Shown here one piece after another: positions 45,192 to 56,390 of a DNA stretch of 64,000 nt. The stretch is from Solenopsis invicta. Taxonomy: Eukaryota; Arthropoda; Insecta; Hymenoptera; Formicidae. The notes under the pieces are model-generated. The model did not search any database. It was not told where the DNA came from and saw nothing but the letters and a program-made list of their open reading frames with translations. The position numbers were made by a program, and so were the translations under genes. Within the stretch, counting starts at the first letter, position 1, and the number at the start of each line of letters is the position of its first letter. The DNA is taken from positions 11,877,318 to 11,941,317 of the forward strand of contig NC_052679.1 of NCBI RefSeq assembly GCF_016802725.1, given 5' to 3'.

Positions 45192-47096
45192 GCTGACTGG
45201 GGGCAGAACGTCGGAGCAGAGGCGGAGGCAGAGTGGCTTTGCGATGCCATGTCGCGCGCGTGCGATGCCTCCATGCCCCGCAGTCGGCCAAGGGCAAAGC
45301 GCGCTGCCTATTGGTGGTCCGAAGAACTCGCCCAATTTAAGCGAGCCACAGTGACCGCCAGGAGGGCCTTCACGCGCGCCCGAGGCCGGGGCATGGAGGC
45401 AGAAGTAGAAGATACGAGGGCGGCCATCAAGGACGCCAAGAAGGCGTTGAGGGTCGCCATTTGTCGGGCAAAGGCTGAGGCCTGGGATGAGTTTATCTCG
45501 GGCCTCACGAGGGACCCATGGGGAAGGCCATATAAAATGGCCGTCGGTAAACTTTGCCCATGGGCTCCCCCCCTCACAGAGTCGTTGGACCCACAGTTCC
45601 TGAAGCGGGTGGTGGACCAGTTGTTCCCCACCAGCGAGAGGGACATACCGGTCAGGTCAGGTCCCCCTCCGGGCTGGTCGGAGGAACTGGGGGTCAAAAG
45701 CCACGAGCTCGAGGAGGCCTTTGCCCGAATTAGAAACAAGGGCAGAGCCCGCGCGCCCGGCCCAGACAGAGTCTTTGGCAAAGTCTGGGTCCGGGCCGCA
45801 CAGGTAGTGGGTGAGGACCTCAAAAGGCTCCTCACCCAATGTCTCAAGGAAGGCGTATTTCCCAGGAAGTGGAAGAGGGCCCGGCTTGTCCTACTGAGGA
45901 AAGTGGGCAAGCCAGCGGAGGATCCCTCCGCGTACAGGCCCCTCTGCATGTTGGATGATGCGGGCAAGATTCACGAACGTTTGATCGCCAACCGCGTCAT
46001 CCGGCATATGTCCCGAATAGGTCCCGACCTATCCCCCGGCCAGTTTGGATTCCGCGAGGAGCGCTCAACGATAGACGCTATCCAGCACGTACGCGCCCTC
46101 GTGGGGTCCATGTCGGGGGAGGGAAGAGTGGCGTTGGCGGTGTCGCTAGATATTACCAACGCCTTTAACACCGTCCCGTGGGGCAAGGTAGTGGCGGTCC
46201 TGGTTGAGCACTACGGCCTGCCGGCCTACCTGGTCAAGACGGTGAGGGACTATTTCCGGGACAGAACGCTGGAGTACTTCGATAAGGAAGGACTCCAGCA
46301 GAGAAGGGGCATGACGTGCGGCGTCCCGCAGGGGTCGGTCCTAGGCCCTCTGCTATGGGACGCTGCGTACGACGTCGTCCTCCGCACGGCCCTCCCCCCT
46401 GGCTGCCACACGGTGTGCTACGCCGATGACACGCTGGTGGTGGCTGGGGGGTCCTCCTGGGAAGAGGCGATTACTAGAGCCAACTGGGCGGTGGCGTGCG
46501 CTGTCGGCGCTATCGAGGACTTGGGGCTGAGGGTGGCCCCACACAAAACGGAAGCCATCTTCTTTCACGATGGCTCCCGGGAGCCCGCTCCACAGGCCTC
46601 AGTCCTCGTGGGCAGGACCCGAATTCAGGTGGGGGCAACCCTGAAATATTTGGGGTTGACCCTGGACGGCCGATGGGGTTTCGTTGAGCACTTTGACAAA
46701 ATTTCCCCACGGTTGGGCGCGAGGGCCAATGCCCTTAGAGGTCTCATGCCCAACCTCCGGGGCCCGGGTATAGGTGCAAGGTGCGCGTACATGCACGCAG
46801 TAATGTCCGGGGCGCTGTACGGCGTCCCGGTCTGGTGCGAGGCGATGGAAGCCAGCAGCAAGATCAAGAAGCATTTGCACTCCGTGCAAAGGCTGCTGGC
46901 CCTACGCATTGCGCGCGCCTATCGCACTTCTCCTAACGACGCCTTAATGGTCCTGGCGGGAGTACCGCCAGCTGAGTTTCTGGCCACGGCCCGAGCCACA
47001 CTGTACGCTCGGGTCAAAGCCTCCAGCCTACGGGGCAATGGCATCGCCCCGAGGACCATGGCGTCGTGGAGAGAGAGAGAGCCCGTCGGTGGGTGA
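45192..47096 (+). pseudogene. R1-like reverse transcriptase
   Basis: A long open frame (ATG at 45249) with, in order, GRARAPGPDRV, YRPLCMLDDAGKIHERLI, SLDITNAFNTVPW, GVPQGSVLGPLLWDAAYD and CYADDTLV, then a thumb with LKYLGLTLD. This pattern, especially LLWxxAYDxVLR, is typical of R1/TRAS/SART-type elements. Upstream, after a stop at 45189-45191, only the end of the endonuclease-RT linker remains. The frame breaks at about 47070-47082 within a GA run (GAGAGAGAGAG), which links to the downstream part. Confidence 0.85.
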
Positions 47097-47666
47097 TCGA
47101 GGGCGTGGCGAGACCACCTCGTCCAAAACCCGCCGACAGTGGGCACCCTGGTCCTGGAGGCCGTCCTCCCCCACCTGGAGGAATGGGTGGACCGCCCTTG
47201 GGGCGGTCTTGCCTATCGTATGACACAGGTGCTCACCGGAAATGGTTGTTTCGGGGAGTACCTGTGTCGAATCGGGAAGGAGCCGACAGCGCGCTGCCAC
47301 CACTGCGAGGCAGAGGTGGACTCTGCGCAGCACACGTTGGAGCTGTGCCCAGCGTGGGACGAGCTGCGCAGAGTCCTCTGAGACGAAGTTGGAGAGGACC
47401 TCTCCCTGGGGGCCGTCGTTGCCAAGATGGTCCTCAGGGAGAGTTGCTGGAAGGCGGTCGCCTCCTTCTGCGAACAAGTTATGTCGCAGAAGGAGGTGGC
47501 TGAAAGGGAAAGAAAGCGTCAAAGAGGAGGAAGACCCGGGGGGGGGGGGCGGCAGACAACGACGTTGCCGACCCAACCCCCGCGGAAATGGGTGAGGCGG
47601 GGACCCCCGTCCTCCACGGGACCGACCGGGCCCACCCGACGGCGGGGGGCCTCGCAGAAAGCGTAG
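47083..47666 (+). pseudogene. R1-like C-terminal zinc knuckle and tail
   Basis: Continues the protein in a second frame: LVLEAVLPHLEEW, GYLCRIG-like FGEYLCRIGKE, then CHHCEAEVDSAQHTLELC, the CCHC motif placed at the end of R1-type ORF2. A stop lies at 47379-47381 before a further open stretch rich in Arg, Gly and Pro. Antisense open frames here reflect GC content. Confidence 0.75.
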
Positions 47667-48375
47667 AAGAATCGCCGGCGCTGTACCCCCCTCCCTCCAA
47701 ACCATCGAGAAGGAGGAAAGCGACGGCGACCTCCTCCCCAATAACGGGGAGGAGGAGACTCCCGCCTCCCCTGCCGAAGGTCCCGCATACGGAACCCGAA
47801 GCAGGGCGAGACAGTCCGCACCGAGAATGGCTAGGCTAATTCCCAGTGACATTGGGGGGAGGGTCCCTTTCCAGCATGGAGGGGTAACCCTCCCAGTCTC
47901 GCCGGGGTGAGGGAGTGGGGCAAGTGCCCCCCTCCCCCAATGAGCGTCAGGGAGCTCGCGCAAATTAGCGCAGCTAGGCCCGGGAACCATCCTGCGGGGG
48001 CCGGAACCCTGGGCGTGCACCCCCAACACCAACAGGGGAAGAAGCGGGGGAGGGACGGTGTCTCCCCCTCTCCCCCGACCTAGGGCAGACTAGGCCCTAA
48101 AGTCCTGCCAGGGGTGCCTATCGCTAAGGCGCCCCTGGCGAGACGAGTCGGCCGCCAACTGGCCGATTGGGTCCGGGGGCTCCGGAAGTATGCTGCACGC
48201 GTTCCCGGAGCCCCCCAGTTATGGACCAGGGCAGGACACCCGGAGAGGTTTTAGTGGGTATGTCCCCGTCGACACGTCGTCGGCGGGGAAGAGCCCCACA
48301 TAACCGCTAGGCCTCCCACGAGGCCTGGGGTATGCGGTAACGCATTTCCTCTCCGTAAACAAACAAAAAAAAAGA

Positions 48376-48685
48376 GATTGACTTCAGCAAAAATTAAGTG
48401 AGGGTTCAACAGCAAAATTAAAGAATTACCTTCAGTTACTCTCCCAAAGAGAGTGTAACATAGTAAATTAACACAATAAACAAAAATGATTCAAAACGCA
48501 TTTTACAGTTACGCTTATGTTTTTACATACTTTTAATATTAAATTTGAAAATATATATTTTTTACGGAGCTGTACAAACACAAATAAAGATGCGGCAAAA
48601 TTTGTTACGAATTTGCGAGTTTATTTGACGTGAATTTGAAACCTCAAACAAATGCAGTTTACAGCGTTTGTAAGCCTGAAACTTT
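48376..48685. other. AT-rich spacer after the LINE
   Basis: Begins with the right target duplication; no other feature is seen. Confidence 0.45.
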
Positions 48686-49630
48686 ATCTATAACCCTTAA
48701 ACACATAAGTAGGTCTGAGAGATCCCATATAAAGTTTCGAACGCTTGCTGTGTAAAGATGGAATGAGAAAGGAGGTTCGGACCAAGACGTAAAAAAAGTT
48801 TGAAATCTCTTCTTTCGATTGATCAACTTTTTTGGTCAACTAGAATTCGAAAAGCATGGCAGCAAAGTTTTGTTAGGGTCAATGCGACCCATATAGTGTG
48901 TAAGTAAAACTTTTTTTGTGAGTATTTTACATAAAAATGCTGAACAAAGTACGTTTGAACAAGTAGATTTGTTGGATGTTACTTGCATGTACTCTGTCTA
49001 AAATTGGAATACTATAAAATGTTGTGGAAAATGAAGTTTTTCCGAAATATATCATGAAACACATCAATTTTTAATTTTAGACACGATTTAATCAAAAATA
49101 CCTCATATTTGCCTTGTTACATAAGTATATTTTTTAATAGAAATAATAATGACATAATTTTTGTTTGAAAGTATGACTCTTTCCCTTTAAAACACTACCT
49201 TGTAAAGTCCTTGAAAGTGTTTTGTTACAAAGATAAAATTTATTTTTACAATCTGGATTTTTTGATATCCAAAAATACTTTACATGCTCTCTGTTACATA
49301 ATTATACTTTCAAAAAAAATGGCTTTGCCAAATTTTATTTTGAAAGTGTGACTTTTTAGCTTTAAAACGCTGTATTTGAAAATCCTTAAAAGTTTTTTGT
49401 TGCAAAGATATGATTTTTTGAAGGAAAAGTGGATTTTTGACCAATTTCTCGTTTTTGCTTAATGGTTTTTTCTTTATAACTTTACAATAAATTATTTCTT
49501 GGCAATGCCGATTGTGCAGTCGCACTCATGAGATTCTGAACATTTAAAAAAAATTGTAGAAAAATACTGATTGTAATTAAAATTATAGTTTTTTAAAGTT
49601 GAAAATGTCTCCCAGACCCAAAAATGTGTT
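48686..49630. mobile_element. Candidate piggyBac-type non-autonomous element
   Basis: The left end CCCTTAAACACATAAGTAGG ... TCTGAGAGATCCC and the right end GTCTCCCAGACCCAAAAATGTG are inverted and similar, and the left end also resembles the MITE at 40673-40897. There is no coding capacity. Duplicated TTAA is not clear at both sides, so the limits are tentative. Confidence 0.45.
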
Positions 49631-50229
49631 CGCGTATTTTACAGGATCGGTGTGTTTGAAGATTAATTATTTTAAAAAATATTTATTTTATGAAAATGTG
49701 TGTCAAATAAAAAAGGAAGCTCGCAATAAGTTCTATACAAAAGGTCATATACATATTTTACCTAAATTCAATACTTTAGTCGTGTATGGTTTATTGCATA
49801 GATTTAAAATTATATCCCACAGACTTTTTCTACTTTTGTAGTAAATGGCCACACAAAGCAAGGTCCATCCCACCCATCCTTTGTCTTGGAAGTGAAACAA
49901 GTGTATATATAGTTGTAATTTGGCCAAGGATATCCAATTGACCACGTTGCATAATTAGATTTGAAATTATGGCCTACCCCCTCCCACATCCAACCCGTCA
50001 TTAGTGGACCGACTGAAACGGGGTAGGTTAGGTTAGACAAAATACGGGGAGAGGTGCATAGGAAGGAGCGGGGCCTCTTTCCCGCTCAAGCATGTACTTC
50101 TTACGCAAAACTATTAAAAATAAAAAAAACTTATTTTAAAACAATTTTTCTACCATAACAATTAAAGTATTGAAATTAGGTAACATATGTATTATGACCT
50201 TTTTTATAAAACTTATTGCAAGTTTCATT
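49631..50229. other. Intergenic sequence before the solo LTR
   Basis: Contains AGGTTAGGTTAG (50024-50035) and no convincing exon. Confidence 0.45.
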
Positions 50230-50439
50230 TGTAACAAAACGCCCCTCCACCTCGCGCGCACTGCCACTCCGCTCCGTCCACCCGAGCAAAACACCGGCAG
50301 AACGCCACGTGCGCGCACAGGGCTAACCTGTCGTTGCGATCACGCAGCAGCACGCGCGCCGCCCGTGGCGTTCGGCAACGCTCCCACTCCGGACCAGCCG
50401 ACCGAACGCACGGATTGGTCCGCCCAACCGTGCGTTCGG

Positions 50440-50447
50440 ATATATAA
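50440..50447 (+). promoter_or_regulatory. LTR TATA box
   Basis: GGATATATAAGCC, conserved in the second LTR copy (around 20305-20312). The surrounding ~60 bases are the most conserved part shared by the two copies. Confidence 0.7.
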
Positions 50448-50498
50448 GCCGGCAGTGGGAACGCCGAGTCAGATCTTCCCGGTCCGCCGAATCCGACA

Positions 50499-50747
50499 GG
50501 TCGAGTATCCTCGACCGCACTCCGACTCCCAAGAGGACGAGAATACTCGCCTCATCCTGACTCCCCTCGACGAGCATCCTCGTCGTTCCGGCTAGCCGAG
50601 TATCCTCGGCTAATCCTGTCATACCGAATACCGTACACAACCAATCACGGCGAGCATCCTCGCCGTGCTCCGTAGCCGGGTATCCTCGGCGAATCACCGC
50701 CCACGACGAGCATCCTCGTCGAGTCCGCAGGCTGGGTATCCCTAGCC
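50499..50747 (+). other. Tandem RNA hairpin array with co-varying stems in the LTR transcript
   Basis: Seven strong hairpins with 6-9-bp stems and 4-base loops: 50499-50516 (GGTCGAG/CTCGACC), 50568-50585 (CGACGAG/CTCGTCG), 50593-50612 (TAGCCGAG/CTCGGCTA), 50646-50667 (CACGGCGAG/CTCGCCGTG), 50675-50690 (GCCGGG/CTCGGC), 50704-50721 (CGACGAG/CTCGTCG) and 50730-50747 (GGCTGGG/CCTAGCC). Loops alternate TATC, CATC, TATC, CATC, TATC, CATC, TATC. Outer stem bases differ between hairpins yet pairing is kept, with G-T pairs where single changes occurred. A weaker hairpin with loop AATA is at 50533-50553. It lies 50-300 bases downstream of the TATA box. Confidence 0.8.
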
Positions 50748-51436
50748 AATCCCATCCGTCCTCTCCCTCAGGGAAGAGTCTCTCGTAACCTAAAAACTCG
50801 TCAGGGCATCCGCGTCCTGACAAGAACTTCGCCTCTTTTTGCACGAGGCGGCTCGGGCGAGACGCGGAATCGTCGCCGTCGCTCCGATCTCGCGTTCCGC
50901 GGCTCCCCGACCACCCCGGACACCGAGTCCGTTTCAAACCACGCGATTTACTTTAAGTTATAGTTATTTGTATTCTTATGATTTCGTAGTTCTAGTACTT
51001 CAGTTCTTATTATGTTTCATTATAAGTTAGAATTATCTTTTGACACTGTACCGACTCATCTGTACTCTCGCGGTTATTAATTTTTGTTTCGAACTTCAGT
51101 CTTGGCTCTCGCCTAGCGCGCTCGTTAGCCCACGCGTCACCGCGCGCTCATCGTTACCACCGCTCGCGATTCCGACCGCGCAGCGGCAATTGGTCGCCGC
51201 GACCACCACGAGCCAATCGCGCCCCCGCTAAGGCTGGGTCCACTTGTCACGAGGCGTTCGACGCAATCAGCTATGAGGCCACATGTAAATAGCCCATTCA
51301 AATAAAGATCTCATATGTTTGTCAGCTAAATATCGAGTGCGATTATTATACCGAACCCGACCAATCCGGCGAGCTTATCCGCAACCGTATCCTGACACCT
51401 ACCCGAACCGCACGAAAACCACCAGCGTTACACATT

Positions 51437-51869
51437 TTTTGTTTGACACATTTTTTTATAAAATGAATATTTTCTGAAATAATTAAGAAAAATTGTTTTT
51501 TCATTCTCTGATAATATTATTTTAATAAAAAATGAGCATTACTTAAAACCTTTTGTATGTTACTCAGTACATTTCCATTGATAACGTATGTCAAGGTCAA
51601 GGTCGTCAGAGGCTGCGCCTTTGTTCTGAATATTTACAAAATTTTTGTAAAATTTTGACATTTGACGGATTCTTTTTACGAAATTTGCAAAGCTCTACAG
51701 CGTAAAATAAAAATCTGACAGAAATACGCATTCAATTACAGCATTCAAAAGCATAAATCTTTACCTTTACTTTGTGTACATGTTGAGCGTTGTACGATTT
51801 TTATTCACCAAGTTATTCAACATTTAAGCAAAAATGATCATTTCTGCTTCAATATTGAATAACTCACAA
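51437..51869. other. AT-rich spacer
   Basis: No coding or structural signal is seen. Confidence 0.5.
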
Positions 51870-54235
51870 GGAAACACAACGAAGTGTCCGCCTCAGATTA
51901 AAACAAGTTTTTAATATGTTGTAGTACAGATAAAAATAAGAGACACGTATTTTGTTATACGGATCATACGCACTTTAAGGGGGTGAAATACCCTTTTGAA
52001 GAGAATCGGTTTTTTTCTTTTGAAGCGTATGCCGTCGAAACTATAAGAGATAGAAAAAAATGTTTTAAATAAAAGTTGAATGGTTCGAAGAGTAATTTAT
52101 AACAGCAAAAAAAAAATTTTTTTAATATTTTTTTTAATACTTTCCCCCACCACTTACCTATTTTTTTCAAATTTTTTATTTTTTTTATAAGCAAAATAAA
52201 GCTTATTTTATTACGAATTCAACGGTATATGATAAAGTTACGATACAAGATTCCCATTTTCCCAAAAATAATTAAAAACCTCTCTATACGCACGGTACGA
52301 CGGTACGCACACCCATCCGCGCGTTCGTGCGCTACGGAAGTGACTCCCTCCGATTTCGACGTGCCTTTAATATGTTGTACAGATTAAAATAAGGGACACG
52401 TATTTTTTACACGTGTCCTAATACACTTTTAAGGGTGAAACACCCATTTGAAGAAAATCGGGTTTTTTCTTTCGAAGCGTGTATCGTCGAAACTATAAGA
52501 GATAAAGAAAAATGTTCTCAATGAAAGTTGAATGAATGTTTTTCTTGCATAAGATGACAAAAACATTTCGAGGACAGTCTGTGTCTAACATGAAAACGCA
52601 GACATTGAGAAAAACATTTACTACAAAATAAAACGACACTACACTAAAGAATAACAACAATTACGGTGTTGTAAGACATTAATTTTTTGTTTAGAAAATA
52701 ATATGTAATTAATATAAGTTAAACATTTATTTACTGGTCTACATGATTCGACTAAAATATTTGTTTTCTTTAACATTTTATAAATAAGGAGACTTGGATT
52801 ACAAAAAATTATTACTCACACATTCCATACCTTCACTATCTAACGCCAGCTCATCAACTAACAACAAAAGAACTAACATAAAACTAATTAAAAAATTAGT
52901 TAGAAATTTCATCTTTTATACTGCATTTATACAATTCAATTAAAGTGTTTATTAAATTCCATTAGTATAGAAATATGCATAACCACGCTACTGGTGCGTG
53001 CACTTAGGGTCATTTCCTATCTAGAAATAGAATGTTTACGTCTCGGCAGTATGGACATGTATAGATTCAAGAGTTACGTATGTAAGGAAATGACCCAAAG
53101 TGCACGCGCCAGTAGCGTGGTTATGCATATTTCTACACTAATCGAATTTCATAAACACATTAATTGAATTGTATAAATGCAGTATAAAAGATGAAATTTT
53201 TAACTAATTTTTTAATTAGTTTTATGTTAGTTTTCTGGTTGTTAGTTGATGAGCTAGCGTTAGATAGTGAAGGTATGGAATGTGTGAGTAATAATTTTTT
53301 GTAATCCAAGTCTCCTTATTTATAAAATGTTAAAGAAAACAAATATTTTAGTCGAATCATGTAGACCAGTAAATAAATGTTTAACTTATATTAATTACAT
53401 ATTATTTTCTAAACAAAAAATTAATGTCTTACAACACCGTAATTGTTGTTATTCTTTAGTGTAGCGCCGTTTTATTTTTTGGGAAATGTTTTTTTCAATG
53501 TCTGCGTTTTCATGTTAGACACAGACTGTCCTCGAAATGTTTTTGTCATCTTATGCGAGAAAAACATGTATTTAACTTTTATTGAGAACATTTTTCTTTA
53601 TCTCTTATAGTTTCGACGATACACGCTTCGAAAGAAAAAACACGATTTTCTTCAAAGTGGTGTTTCACCCTTAAAAGTGTATTAGGACACGTGTAAAAAA
53701 TACGTGTCCCTTATTTTAATCTGTACAACATATTAAAGGCACGTCGAAATTGGAGGGAGTCACTTCCGTAGCGCACAAACGCGCGGACGGGTGCGCGTAT
53801 CGTGCGTATAGAGAGGTTTTTAATTATTTTTGGAAAATGGGAATGTTGTATCGTAACTTTATCATATACCGTTGAATTCGTAATAAAATAAGCTTTATTT
53901 TGCTTATAAAAGAATAAAAATTTTGAAAGAAAATAAGTAAATGGTGGGAAAAAATATTTAAAAAAACTAAAAAAAAAGATTTATTTTTCCGCTGTTATAA
54001 ATTACTCTTCAAGCCATTCAACTTTCATTTAAAACATTATTTCTATCTCTTATAGTTTCGACGGCATACGCGTCGAAAGAAAAAAACTGATTTTTTTCAA
54101 TAGGGTGTTTCACTCCCTTAAAGTGCGTATGGGCACGTATAAAAAAAATACGTGTCCCTTATTTTTATCTGTACTACAACATATTAAAAACTCGTTTTAA
54201 TCTGAGGCGGACACTTTCCTGTGTTTCCTTGTCAG
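51870..54235. mobile_element. Foldback element, 2.37 kb, ~1.14-kb arms with internal duplication
   Basis: Ends CACAAGGAAACACA and reverse complement; arms meet around a ~60-base loop at 53015-53080 flanked by GCATAACCACGCTACTGG. Within each arm a ~450-base segment is repeated in tandem (AAGGGACACGTATTTT with CGTCGAAACTATAAGAGAT, near 51920-52050 and 52380-52510). No coding capacity. Part of it repeats a CGCACxCxCGCGCG-rich block (52290-52330 and inverted). Confidence 0.85.
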
Positions 54236-54330
54236 TGAAAAAAATTGCATAACATTCAACATGTAGTACTGTTAGTAATTTAATCAAGTGAGTTTATATA
54301 ATTGAAGTTAAAAGTATTTTAAATAACAAA

Positions 54331-54514
54331 TGTAGCGGACGGATGTTAGTGCTAAGATACTCTTCTTTGTTATCGTTACTAGGATCATCGTCATCATTAC
54401 GTTGTCAAGTTTGAATTGTAACTGTTCTCACATAATTTAAAAATGAATTGTATTATTTTTAAAAGTGATTTTAAGATACATAATTAAATAGTTTCTAAAT
54501 TAATAATTCCAACA
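54331..54514 (+). repeat. Copia 5' LTR (184 bp)
   Basis: Starts TGTAGCGGACGGATG, ends TTCCAACA, directly followed by the primer site GGTTATAAACCCAG at 54515, which resembles the half-tRNA-Met site GGTTATGGGCCCAG of Drosophila copia. Confidence 0.65.
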
Positions 54515-54596
54515 GGTTATAAACCCAGAAGCTGAATCGCCCAAAAAGAAAGGAATTATTTAACGAGTCGAGAAAATACATTTATTGGTGTGAAGA

Positions 54597-55756
54597 ATGT
54601 CTGAATCAAGTTCAGCAGTACATTTGGCCTTTGAAAAATTAGATGGCCGAGAAAATTACAATAATTGGAAGTTTGGTATGAAGATGACTTTTATTCATGA
54701 AAATTTATGGGGTGCGATTGAAGGATACCCAGATGAAAATACTTTGTCAGTGGCTGAGAGAACAAGGAAAGATCAAAAGGCTCTAGCAAAAATATGCCTA
54801 ATAGTGAAACCTTGTGCTTATCCTTACGTTAGATCGGCGGAAAACGCTAGAGAAGCTTGGTTAAATCTTTAAAAGGCTTATGAAGATAAAGGTTTATCAA
54901 GAAGATTAAGGCTACTTCGTACACTCGCCGGGAGTTGCAGAACTTTAAAAACATGGAGATTTATGTAAATGAAATAATGTCTGTTTCTCAAAAATTGGCT
55001 GATATAAATACTCCGTTAGATGATGAATTCCTTGCAATAATAATGCTGAGTGGTCTTACGGAGGATTACGATCCAATGGTAATGGCTTTAGAAAGTGCTA
55101 ATATTAAACTTACAAGTGATTTTGTAGAAGCTAAGTTATTACAAAATATTAAACATACTTCTTCGTCAAATGACACAAATGACAGAGCGCTTTACACAAA
55201 AAACAAAGTCTTTAACAAGAAAAAAGTTGTATGTTTTAGATGTAACAAAGAAAGTCATTTTAAAACTGAATGTCCTCTTAATAAATCATATAAGGACACA
55301 AAGAATGTTAAGGACAAAACTTCGAATTTTTCAAATAAGTCCAAGGATAAGGATAAAGCTTTGCTTGTATCATGTAAGAATACTGGAACATCTGAAGATT
55401 GGTACATAGATTTAGGCGCAACTATTCATCTGACAAATAAAAAAGATTGGTTCCAAGATTTTGATGAAGAAAATGGGCATTCTGTGGCAGTCGCAAGTGG
55501 ACAGACACTTAATTCACAAGGCAAAGGAAATGTAATAATATCAACTAAAAATGGTGAAAAGAAGATTTCAAATGTCGTCTACGTTCCAGATTTAAAAACT
55601 AATTTTTTATCTGTAAATAAGATGGTAAATAATGGTCATGTTGTAGTCTTTAATTCAACAGGGTGTCAAGTCTACGATGCTGAAAATTGTTCGATAAAAG
55701 GTAAGATTGTTGTCACAACATCTTATCACAACGGTTTATATCGCTTAGATATTTAG
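54597..55756 (+). pseudogene. Copia gag and protease
   Basis: The frame from ATG 54597 reads FEKLDGRENYNNWKFGMKM and ENLWGAIEGY, the start of Copia gag. A stop at 54870-54872 and a frameshift precede the second part (54935-55756), which has LSGLTEDYDPMVMAL, the zinc knuckle CFRCNKESHFKTEC and the protease site WYIDLGATIHL. The family has DSG or DTG there, so the active-site middle residue is changed to Leu. The product would form particles and process the polyprotein; this copy is inactive. Confidence 0.85.
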
Positions 55757-56130
55757 ATTTCTAGCGAATCTTGCTAAGCACACAGATAGCGAAAAGATTT
55801 GTCACAAGAGGCTTGGACATCTAAACAAAATTAGTATGAATTTACTAAAGAAAAAGTTAGCAACAAGAATAAATTTTGATGACGAAAGGAGTGAGCAATG
55901 TGTCGCTTGTTTGAAAAGTAAGCAGACGAGAAAACCTTTCAAAAATATTAATGCAAAAAGGGCAAGTAATTTATTACAAATAATTTACTTAAATTTATGT
56001 AACCCTATGCCAGAATATTCGTGGAGCGGAAAAAGATATATTCTGAATTTTATAAACGATTTTTCCCGAAAGATTCACGTTTATTTCTTAGCTTCAAAAA
56101 CTGAAACCAAGAAAAAATTCCTGAGATTTT
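55757..56130 (+). pseudogene. Copia integrase start, catalytic residues altered
   Basis: HKRLGHLNKISMNLL and CVACLKSKQTRKPF form the zinc-binding lead-in. The core then reads YLNLCNPMPEYSWSGKRY and FINDFSRK where Copia integrases have SDLCGPM and FIDDFS, so the first catalytic Asp is Asn. The coding signal ends at about 56130. Confidence 0.75.
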
Positions 56131-56390
56131 TTTGCAAAAAATGTTTTTTAAAATGTTACACAAATATTGTTTTGTTTATTGGAATTATGTGGTGTAATAA
56201 TATTTATGTCAATATTTTGGAAAAATTTATAACATTGCAATGTTGCTGGGATGTTTTAATGCAATATTTCAAAAAGCGGACATCTTAATGTTGCTGCACT
56301 CTTCTAACAATGTTGCAGCAATGTTTTGCAATCAAAATGTAATATTACAATGTTTCAATGCAAAGTTCCTGCATTCTCTCTGTGCTGTCT
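56131..56390. repeat. Degenerate AATGTTGCAATATT-type repeats
   Basis: Short motifs around AACATTGCAATGTTGC, AATGTTGCAGCAATG and ATTACAATG recur in both orientations. The block takes over exactly where Copia integrase breaks off, as the block at 8455-8645 does for Gypsy integrase. Confidence 0.6.

Larger units (their letters stand above)
45062..48375 (+). mobile_element. R1-clade-like LINE, 5' truncated, with target duplication
   Basis: A GC-rich block in AT-rich DNA. It begins in the linker between endonuclease and reverse transcriptase and ends in an A-rich tail (about 48357-48375). AGATTGATTTCAGCAA before it and AGATTGACTTCAGCAA after it form a target duplication with one difference. The 3' UTR (about 47670-48356) is long and GC-rich. 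It is not inserted in rDNA. Confidence 0.9.
50230..51432 (+). repeat. Solo LTR (1203 bp), long GC-rich LTR family
   Basis: Starts TGTAAC and ends GTTACA and is flanked by CATT on both sides (50226-50229, 51433-51436), a 4-bp duplication as made by Gypsy-type integrases. It has a TATATAAG box (50440-50447) and an AATAAA signal (51300-51305), giving a presumed R region of ~830 bases. No internal region or second LTR is near, so it is a solo LTR left by recombination. Fragments of a second copy lie at 20082 and 35137. Confidence 0.85.
54331..56130 (+). mobile_element. Copia-type LTR retrotransposon, truncated in integrase
   Basis: 5' LTR, internal-tRNA-Met-type primer site, gag with zinc knuckle, protease and the start of integrase: the Ty1/Copia order. 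It ends at about 56130 within the integrase core, so reverse transcriptase and 3' LTR are missing. Confidence 0.85.

Noticed and set aside
47028..48032. 334-codon minus-strand frame over the R1-like element
   Set aside because: GC-rich shadow of the LINE 3' end, without motifs or a plausible start context.
50024..50035. AGGTTAGGTTAG, like the insect telomere repeat TTAGG
   Set aside because: Only about two units, in ordinary sequence; similar short runs occur elsewhere (14942). Not evidence of a telomere.
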